From the NCBI GenBank assembly GCA_037113605.1, contig CM073734.1:52753985-52817984 (forward strand): DNA of 64,000 nucleotides, in the 5' to 3' direction. This document shows, piece by piece, positions 56,043-64,000 of the stretch (positions within the stretch are counted from its first letter, which is position 1; each line of letters begins with the position of its first letter). Below the pieces are notes generated by a model that was not told where the DNA came from, did no database searches, and was given only the letters and a program-made list of their open reading frames with translations. Made by a program: the position numbers and the translations under genes. Source of the stretch: Calophaca sinica (lineage: Eukaryota > Streptophyta > Magnoliopsida > Fabales > Fabaceae).

Positions 56043-59000
56043 ATGGCACTACTAAGAAACCGGCTCAATCATAGATCATCACAAAGAGGTTCAACGGTAA
56101 GTGATCTTACTTTTTAGTTATTCGTTGTAAGGTGGACAAGGCATTGGTGACTGCTATGGTAGAACGGTGGAGGGATGAAACACATACGTTTCATCTTCCA
56201 ACTGGAGAATGCACAATAACTCTAGAAGATGTTGTGCTACAGCTAGGTTTCTTGATTAACGGACCACCAGGTCCTTTGGACCCAGTATGTGTGAATGGAA
56301 TGACATGTGCGTAGAACTTTTGGGTGAAGCTCCTCCAGCCAATCAAATGGTGGGACAGTGTGTCAAATTAAGATGGCTGAAAGATAGATTCGCCACTATA
56401 CCACAAGATCCAACAGAGGAACAACTACAATTCCATTGCAGAGCATACATTTTACGCTTGATCGGGGGGGTCTTGATGCCGGACAAATCAGGCAATAGAG
56501 TACACCTAATGTATTTACCTAAATTGAGAGATCTCCAAAGTGTTGGATGTAACGACCCGTTTCCGGACCGCTACCGAGCTCAACATACCGAGCTCGAGTT
56601 ACCGAGCTCAACACACCGAGCTCAACTAAACCTGTATGCGATGCGTTTTAAAACGATACTCTTGTGCCTTTTAAAAAGTACGATCTATATTTTTTTTTTT
56701 TAAAACCAGCTCGTGCACATCAGAGTAATTACAGCTTTTCGAAACATGATGCAACTAAGACACAAGGCTTAAATTCAAATAAAACATACATGCATAAAAT
56801 ACATATATACCACTCGAAATGATGATGTATACAAAATACAGAGTAATAATGTACAAGAAATACACCTAAGGTATGACGACTTCAAGAGAGCAATCATACC
56901 CTGGGGGTACTTCCGGCAGACACCCACGCAGGGGGCTGCTCCAAAAGTAAGTCCACCAGTCTACCCTGTAACAACAAAACATAACCGGCCCAACTGGTCA
57001 CGACCTCTGAACACAAAAGAAAAACAAAGCAAATCACGACAAGTAGAGGTCGTCGCTCGGGTCCTCGTCGAGCTCCTCCTCGCCATCATCTGCTGTCGAG
57101 TTCCCTGCGCCCTCGACATCGCCTGGGTAACCGTCATGGATTGAAGGCACCACGGGAAAGGGTCAACTTCTCAACAATTCAAGATAAACACGGCATCAAG
57201 AATATAAGCAACACAACAATGTATATCAATCACCACACGTGACTCGACCTTCTCACTCTAGACTCGACTCAACTCGCAATCCATTTCTCTCGACTCGACA
57301 ATTTTTCCGGAATGCACACGCCGTACCGTATGTCGGAAGGTCCAGCCGAAGCCTTGGGATCCTCGCTCTCCCTAGGACAGTCAACTCAGGTCCCATAGCG
57401 TGGCGACGTCTAGTCAATCTCCCGTAAACAAAAGGGGACCTAGCACCCTTAGTTATCCGAGTCACGGCTCAAAAACGTCATACGACTCGCCTAGCTCTCT
57501 CACTCGATGAACAATTCGCCGCATACGATATTCAAAGAGTTATACACAAGATATTCAACCGCATGTCAAATAAAAAAGCAAGCTCGACATGAAGAAACGC
57601 AATTCAACAGTCAATACATAATTCTCAACATATATTCAATCACATATTAAATACATGCAAAAACCCAATCATATCACAACATTTCAAGCTCGACACCAAT
57701 CAAGGAATTCATACAGAAATATAACAATAAAAATAAAGTCTTAATAATGTCTAAAAGTTGCCCTTGCCGAACTCCAAGATAACGCTGTTCGACAACGACC
57801 TCAACACGGCTGTCTTCAAACGAGCTCGACAACGACTTCTCTTACTCGATCTCGACACGTACGCTTCTCAGTCGACCTCGACACGTACAGCTCTCGATCT
57901 GGATCCCACTGCTTCCACGTCCTCGGGTTCGGAAATCACACGATCTCGGGAGTCAGACTTCCTAATACAAGCACAACTTAGTTCCATCTATGGGTTCTAA
58001 TAGCACTTAGCTCTCATTACCCCGATCTCAACTACAACCCAGTAAATATTAAAACTCAAGAACTTAAATATATTTTTCCTCTAACACAAAGTTAGGGTTT
58101 TCGATCAAAAGTTCATGAAAAAGGTTATCTGATGCTACAACAGATAAGTCGACAACAACAACAACCAGAAGCAACAAACGACAACTAAAACAAGAAATCG
58201 AAACAACCAAAAAGGAAGGGTTTTTGGGCACTGCCTATTGCAGAAATCAGAGGAAGAAATTTGTTTTACAAGCTCAAATAATCGGTTAGAAAGGTCGGTC
58301 ATATCATGAAGAAGAAAACCTATCAATATGACATGTTTTGGAAGCATAAAACTGGCTAAAATGGAAGGAAGAAGTAGCGCTAAACAGTAGCATGAAGGAA
58401 GAGAATCTGTTTTTCATACCTCAAATGATGGTCGAGATGGTGAGATATGTGTCGAGAAGATGATGAGGAACAAGGTTGATGAAGAAAGTTTGTGCAGAAT
58501 CTCGATGGAACTCAAGGTTCTTCGATGGAGATTTGGAGAGAAAGAAGGAAACTCAGAGAAGAAAGGAAGAAGAAAGAAGAAAAGAGAAAGTGAGTGTTTG
58601 AGAGAGGCTGATCGATATACAGCTGGTGAGAGAAGGGCGTTATTGTAACTCCAGTTATGAGATGCCAATCCCATCAGTCAATCTACCCATCTAATCTCTC
58701 CTCTCTCATGATTACCCTCTACTCTATAGGTTACAGATCTAGACACAGCGACGAGACTGCAAGCCGACAATATAAATATTACAAACAATAGTCATAACGC
58801 TGAATAACGTTCGTAAAAATACGAGTTATCATCTCGACACGATGTCGACCAGGGTGCTCGTGCAAGCGCACAAGGCTCTAACACGAGTTCGTGCACGCGG
58901 CCTCCTCAGTTCGACATGCGACCTCCTCAGCTCGGTACGCGACCTCAGCAGCTAATGCACGCGATCTCCTCAGCTCAGCAGCTAGTGCACGTGATCTTGG

Positions 59001-60493
59001 CACGGGATCTCGACACAAGGTCTTGGTACGAGGTCTCGACACGAGATCTCGACGCGAGGTCTCGATACGACGTCCTAGTACGAGGTCGATCTCGTCCTCA
59101 GGTGTTACATTGGACGCTACAGCTGGGGCTCAGCCTGTTTGGCAACACTCTACAAAGAAATGTGTCGTGCAACTCTACCATCATGTAATTCTATGGGTGG
59201 ATGTACGATACTGTTACAGTCTTGGGTATGGTACCGCATGCCATTCATTGCACCACAATGCGGCCATACACCATCATTTCCACTAGCACGACGGTAAATA
59301 AAAATTACAGCATAAAAGCTCATTACACTTCTATTGATTATACAATACAAACTTATAAATGTGTATGTATTTTACTAGATGGAGTCTCGGGGGAATGAGT
59401 TATATCGGAACACCTCGTGGTGACATTACCGGTTACAGATCACGTATAGATCACATGCAAAGCCATCAGGTTAAAAATGTCATTGTTCAATATATTCACT
59501 TATACACTGTGCAACCAATTACCTTTTCATATTACTAACGTAGCTTAATTTTGTAGTTTCTATGGATGCCCTACAGAGATCTTCTTGGCTACCTACCAGA
59601 AGCAGCATTCAGGGGTTCTGAAATATGGACTGCCAACACCGCATTAATATGTTTTCAGAATGTAGAATGGCATCAAACAGATAGAGTCAAGCTCGATTTG
59701 GTCTTTTCCAGAAATACCAAACGAGCCTGTAAATATGGATGCACAACACAATGTGGACATGCGAGGCAATCAATCTGAAAACTGGAAACACGTACATGCT
59801 GAGTGGATCCAACTTTGGAAGGAACGCAGACGTCGGGTGCTTACGGGACAACCAATTCATGGTCATGTGTTGCCCACTAACGAGTATATGGTGTGGTTGA
59901 GGTCTAACTCCAACCTATACCTATCAATTCAGCCACAATTGCGAGACCCACGGGGTAATGTTCAAGAAGAGTCAGATGTTGGGCCCAGCATGCCCCCCCA
60001 ACCAACCCAACGGCGCGCTCGACATAGTAGGCGTCGAGGGCCCGTCCCCAGCACCCCAGCACCCATAGAAGATGAAGACCAAGAGGGGCCCCGACCCTCC
60101 TTTTCTTTCACCCCAGAACCGCCACGCCATTCATTTGCCTTCACACCAACCCAACAAGATGCTCCTCAGCATTACGACGCTCATCGACACTCTATTGCTT
60201 CCAGCGATGTCGATTTTGTGAGCAACTTGTTTGGTGTCAGGATGGATACGCCAGCATCGGCTCAGTATATGAACAATTTGTACTCATTCGGTGTTCCAGC
60301 TTTTCCTAACCTAGCGGGTGCTAGTTCTTCACTGAATCCAACAAACGCCGATCTCAATGAGGCGTTGCATCAAGAAGAGCAACTCACCATTGTTGAGGAA
60401 GAACAACCTACCGAACCACCTCGACGGAAAAACCCTGCACGTAACCTAAACCTCGACGGTGTGGGGTGGGCATCATTTTGGAGAATAATTTAA
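56043..60493 (+). pseudogene. Plant mobile domain (PMD, aminotransferase-like) gene of the MULE, interrupted by a solo LTR
   Basis: PMD proteins include Arabidopsis MAIN and MAIL1, which act in transposon silencing; other PMD genes ride in transposons. A likely first exon (56043-56096, MALLRNRLNHRSSQRGST) ends at GTAAGT. The next begins near 56132 with VDKALVTAMVERWRDETHTF, HLPTGECTITLEDVVLQLGF, then (after a shift near 56285) EWNDMCVELLGEAPP and QCVKLRWLKDRFATIP to QSVG at 56547. The solo LTR intervenes. Reading resumes at 59110 with YSWGSACLATLYKEMCRAT and MGGCTILLQSWVWYRMPFIA to a donor at 59294. Later exons give RWSLGGMSYIG, FLWMPYRDLLGYLPEAAF and WTANTALICFQNVEWHQTDR. Two one-base losses near 59695-59720 lead into a Pro-rich C-terminus ending WASFWRII. 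The stop is 16 bases from the right inverted repeat. Confidence 0.9.
56548..59109 (-). repeat. 2.6-kb solo LTR inside the PMD gene
   Basis: The insert runs from TGTAACGACCCG to GGTGTTACA and is flanked by the exact duplication TTGGA at 56543-56547 and 59110-59114. Its removal restores the PMD reading frame. It has no coding content. Its start resembles the other TGTAAC...CCG LTRs in this window (20592, 31941), so it belongs to the same broad Gypsy group. The minus orientation is inferred from that similarity. Confidence 0.92.
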
Positions 60494-60509
60494 TTTAATT
60501 TAATATTTA

Positions 60510-61042
60510 CTCGTTTGTGTTTCTATTTGTACCCCTTTTATATCTGTATTTGTACCCCTTCGTGTCGGTATTTTTAATTTTTAATCAGTTTGAGTTAATT
60601 ATCTTTTTACATATATTTTTAGTTATTTTAATATTTAGTTAATTAAATTAAAAAATACAAACACCAATTTAATTAAAATTATTAATATTACTTAACTGGA
60701 AAAAAAAACAGAAAACGCGTTGAGAAATCGGGTCCAGAGGGACCGATTTCTCAACTACAAAACCGGAAAAAAAAAACACAAATTAGGAGTGAAATCGGGT
60801 CCAGAGGGACCGATTTCACTACGAAATTTTTAAAAAAAAAATAAAAACAAGAAGGGAAATCGGGTCCAGAGGGACCGATTTCCATACTAAAATTTAAAAA
60901 AAAAAAAAAACTGTGTTGAGAAATCGGGTCCTCCAGGACCGATTTCTCAACAGGAAAAAAAGTATGGTAATCTCGTACTTAAAAGAAAAAGTATGGTAGA
61001 TCGGTAAATAAAAAAAAACTATATTACAGAGGAAAAAAAGCC
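60510..61042 (-). repeat. Right terminal inverted repeat of the MULE
   Basis: About 533 bases match the left end in inverted form. Palindromic units lie at about 60719-60755, 60788-60820, 60855-60883 and 60914-60952. Each has arms GAAATCGG and CCGATTTC around a short purine-rich centre (GTCCAGAGGGA or GTCCTCCAGGA). Confidence 0.93.
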
Positions 61043-61051
61043 TTGTAAGTA

Positions 61052-61594
61052 CAGAATTTTATTTTATTTTTTACGGGTAAATAAAATTTCTCATTTTATT
61101 TTTTTATTTTTTTTTTCGAAAAATATATTTTGTAGCTTTTGTAACACAATGAGTCACCTTAACGAAAAATCTCACATTAAAAAAGTGAAAAACAAATCAA
61201 ATTTCGTTTAAAGCATGAAAATAATTATGTTCTTTCAAACTGAGAAAATAATATTATAATTTTTTTAAATGTAATTACAAACATATAAAATGGTACGTCT
61301 CGTTTAAGTACCCAAAAAAACATATAAACTGGTAAATAACAATTATATATTTTTTGACAAAGGTAAATAATAACTACATAAAAATAAGCATTGGGCAACA
61401 TATATAATATATAATATTATAAAAAGTAATTTTGTTTGTCATGCCAAGTTAACATGCACACTATCAAAAATTAATTGGCACGTTCGACAAGTAGAACACC
61501 TAAATATTAAATTCAAACACATGGGTGTAAAAAGTAAATAACATAGAGTTATGTATATTTCAAAAGTTGAGGAAATAATGCTAACTCAAATCAT
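61052..61594. other. AT-rich flank left of the helicase remnant
   Basis: No gene is visible. If the helicase belongs to a Helitron on the minus strand, its 3' hairpin and CTRR end should lie here, but I could not find a convincing one. Confidence 0.4.
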
Positions 61595-63298
61595 CTAAGC
61601 TAAATTCTGAAAAACTTCTCTATAAACTACATTTGAAGTGGTCGTTGTCACACCTCTCTCGTTGTTACATATGAGTATCCTCAAACCATTTCGTGATGTA
61701 ACTCTTAATATTGCAACATATAGTTGACTATGAAAAAACTGATTGCGGAAGATAGATTCTCACATGTTTCAAAGACTGCCCCTGACTTTTATTTATAGTC
61801 ATTGCAAAAGAAATAATTATTGGAACTTGTTTGTGCTGAAATTTAAAGGGAATTATTGGATCAAATGGGATCAATGACAATCTAGGAATAAAAAATTTTT
61901 CTCCCACTTAGCTGCCAAAAATAACATTTGCCTCCAACACATGATTGCCAACTTGGGTGACTATGAGCTGAGTGACATTGTACAATCCTGACGATTGATC
62001 TGTATTTCTCAATAACATGATGGGAATACCGATCTTTAACTTCAGTTGATAATTAGGAAGTCTAGATACAGAAATTGTATTCAAAAATTCTGAAGTATGT
62101 ATATCATTTGGTCTATCAAAATTTCCATCAACCGAACATGGGCTATCAAAACTTAGGTACATTTTTGTTTCTCCAAGCATCAATGACATAATGTACTCAT
62201 TCAAGTGATTAACAACATTATTTGTGGATGCTAAAATAACTATATAATGAAAGAATGATGGGTTTCTCATATTTTCTAAAATAGATGAGAATGTGTTATT
62301 AACAATAGCAGCAAGAGGATCACCTGAATTTTCAATGAGCATATCAGGGGGTATATCAACTGTTGCACATACATAATTTATTTCACCAATAGTTTCATTT
62401 CCAATAATTTTCTGTTAAATAGTTTGAGGCAGTCGTTTGAGGCTGAATGGTTTTCACCAATAGTCCCTAACCCCAACATCCAATCTAAAAACTCCTTCAA
62501 TTGTCGTACTTCTTCTTCTGAAGACCTACCTTGAAGCCTCATATATTTTTTTGTTAATGTAAGCACCTTACATAATGGCCAAAGGTATGACGAATTAATG
62601 TTGGCATGAACAACATCTTTGCCTCGTTCCCTTCGGTATGACTGGAAGTATCTGCCTATAATCACCACCAAGAACTACTACTTTTCCTCCAAAATGTAAA
62701 TTTTTACTTTCACTATTAGAAAATCGAAGTATATCCCTAAAGGTTCTATCAACTGCTTCAAAACAATGTATGTGAGTCATTGGAGCTTCATCCTGAATTA
62801 TAAGTATAGCCTTGATTATCAATTCTGTCAAAGGACTACCCTGGTTTATGTTACAGATAGAATCTTCATTTACATTTATAGGAATTTGGAACCTAGAATG
62901 TGTTGTCCTACCACCTAAAATCAACAAGGCAACTATTCCACCGGATTCAACAGTCAAAACAATTTCACCTTTAGATTTGAGAGCTACAGAAATGGCCCTC
63001 CAAAGAAAAGTTTTACTTGTTCCTCCATAGCCATAAAGAAAAAAATAATCCCCCGCGATTTCTGGACACATTTAGCATGATTGTTTCATATATCTTCCGT
63101 TGCTCAGCAGTCACTGTGGATAATAATTGTTCAAGTTCAGCTGCAAGTAATTACTTATCATAGTTCAGCTCATCATAAATGAGTCAATTTTGAGACTCAA
63201 AATCAGATAAACTTCTATTGTTGTTTTGTAACAATGTCTCCAATTCAGTGAGTGTTATATTTTTTTAACTCTTCATCTGTCAACACTAAATCAGTCAT
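61595..63298 (-). pseudogene. PIF1-like helicase, probably the C-terminal half of a Helitron RepHel protein
   Basis: PIF1-type helicases unwind DNA; in Helitrons they follow the Rep nuclease. From 63298 the minus strand reads LTDEELKN, then across stops EQRKIY-like residues. At 63071-62595 it carries a Walker A motif written GYGGTSKTFLW (GYGGTGKT expected), GGRTTHSRFQIPINV, a Walker B motif ILIIQDEAPM and GGKVVVLGGDYRQILPVIPK. Bases 62342-61908 give STNNVVNHLNEYIMSLM, IHTSEFLNTISVSRLPNYQL and KIGIPIMLLRN. The end holds FAMTINKSQGQSL and VVYREVFQNLA with TAG at 61595-61597. Several stops, shifts near 62380-62600 and the changed Walker A residue show it is inactive. No Rep domain is in the window. 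Confidence 0.88.
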
Positions 63299-63370
63299 TG
63301 AATTAAAATAAAAAATAGGCATTTATTGTGTAATAAATTGTTGGAATATAGTTATATATAATGTTGAAAG

Positions 63371-63472
63371 CAACACTGATAATTATTAGAGAAGAAAAAG
63401 TAAAAATAACAAGTAAATTCTCAACACTGATAATTATTAGAGAAGAAAAAGTAAAAATAACAAGTAAATTCT
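63371..63472. repeat. Perfect 51-bp tandem duplication
   Basis: Bases 63371-63421 and 63422-63472 both run from CAACACTGATAATT to AACAAGTAAATTCT. The copies appear identical, so the duplication is recent. Confidence 0.95.
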
Positions 63473-64000
63473 TACTTTTATTATGAGAAAGAAATTAAAA
63501 ACTAAATTATATTGATACCACTCATTTAAGTAGTTTATAAAATGAAAGAGTGAGGTTTTTAGTCCAAATAAAAAAGGTGTAGGGTGCTAACTTGCCACTT
63601 CTAAAAGGTGTAAATTAGAAATCCCCAAGATTAAATAGGCATTCATAAAAAAAGAATTAAATAGGCATCATTATTCATTTACCATGAATGTTGGCCAAGA
63701 AAGCAACGTCTCACATAAAAGATAATTGGATTGGATTTTATATTTAAAATTAAATTGTTTGGATGTTAAAATATAAAATCAAAAGATTCAATCGGTTAAT
63801 TTTTTTTTCTTGCAAAACTGATTTAATTAAATCCTGTAACGCTTTTAATTTTATGGATCTATTTTAATAATTTCCCCATACTATATTATAGTATTACTTG
63901 TTACTAAAAGTATAGGCTTCCAATTAGTATTTATTGTGCTGCAATCACGATATTTATTATGCTGTCATTAGTGATAAATTTAGTGAATTGACAATTTTGT
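63473..64000. other. AT-rich spacer to window end
   Basis: Nothing recognisable was seen. The composition is low-complexity AT. Confidence 0.5.

Larger units (their letters stand above)
53344..61042. mobile_element. Mutator-like element (MULE) with MURA and plant mobile domain genes
   Basis: The 7.7-kb element begins GGCTTTTTTTCCTCT and ends with its inverted form. It is flanked by the exact 9-bp duplication TTGTAAGTA at 53335-53343 and 61043-61051, the Mutator signature. Long inverted repeats enclose two divergent genes: a MuDR-type transposase on the minus strand running towards the left repeat, and a PMD gene on the plus strand running towards the right repeat. Its left end is 178 bases upstream of the KU80 start codon. 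Two related LTR segments later inserted, one breaking each gene. Subtracting 2.6 kb of solo LTR and about 0.5 kb of LTR fragment gives an original size near 4.6 kb. Confidence 0.95.

Overview
This is a window of plant nuclear DNA, almost certainly from a eudicot. It is AT-rich, has introns and nested plant transposon families (CACTA, L1 and RTE LINEs, Copia, Ty3/Gypsy chromoviruses, a Mutator-like element, Helitron helicase), and contains one host gene. I cannot name the species. No tRNA, rRNA, CRISPR or bacterial feature was seen.

The host gene is KU80 (XRCC5), the large Ku subunit of non-homologous end joining and telomere protection, on the minus strand at 38721-53165. Its 12 exons can be joined in phase into a complete 684-residue protein with no internal stop. 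One of its introns uses a GC-AG splice pair. Intron 5 (6.8 kb) carries a Reina-type Gypsy element that landed inside an older RTE fragment. Introns 3 and 8 carry further RTE pieces.

Layout. 1-6523: 3' part of a CACTA element (tnp2 and Transposase_24 remnants, subterminal repeats, terminal CACTA end). 6527-6690: tail of an L1 LINE. 7043-13001: a near full-length L1 LINE on the minus strand with an exact 18-bp target duplication. 13041-19649: a Copia (SIRE-like) element with two LTRs and GTATT duplications; it has gag-protease but no integrase, reverse transcriptase or RNase H, and holds an unidentified second reading frame instead. 20425-35349: a Tekay-like chromovirus on the minus strand with 3.4-kb LTRs, interrupted by two solo LTRs of other elements and with its reverse transcriptase core deleted. 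35350-36043: LINE ORF1 remnant. 37270-38275: a small long-inverted-repeat element with a GC-rich centre. 38721-53165: KU80. 53344-61042: a 7.7-kb Mutator-like element whose exact 9-bp duplication (TTGTAAGTA) puts its end 178 bp from the KU80 start codon. 61595-63298: decayed Helitron/PIF1 helicase. The rest is AT-rich spacer.

The most unusual object is the Mutator-like element. It carries two divergent genes, a MuDR-type transposase and a plant mobile domain (PMD) gene. Each ends a few bases from its own long terminal inverted repeat, and each repeat contains four palindromic units built on GAAATCGG...CCGATTTC. Both genes are broken by LTR insertions. Exact target duplications let the order of most nested insertions be read directly from the sequence.
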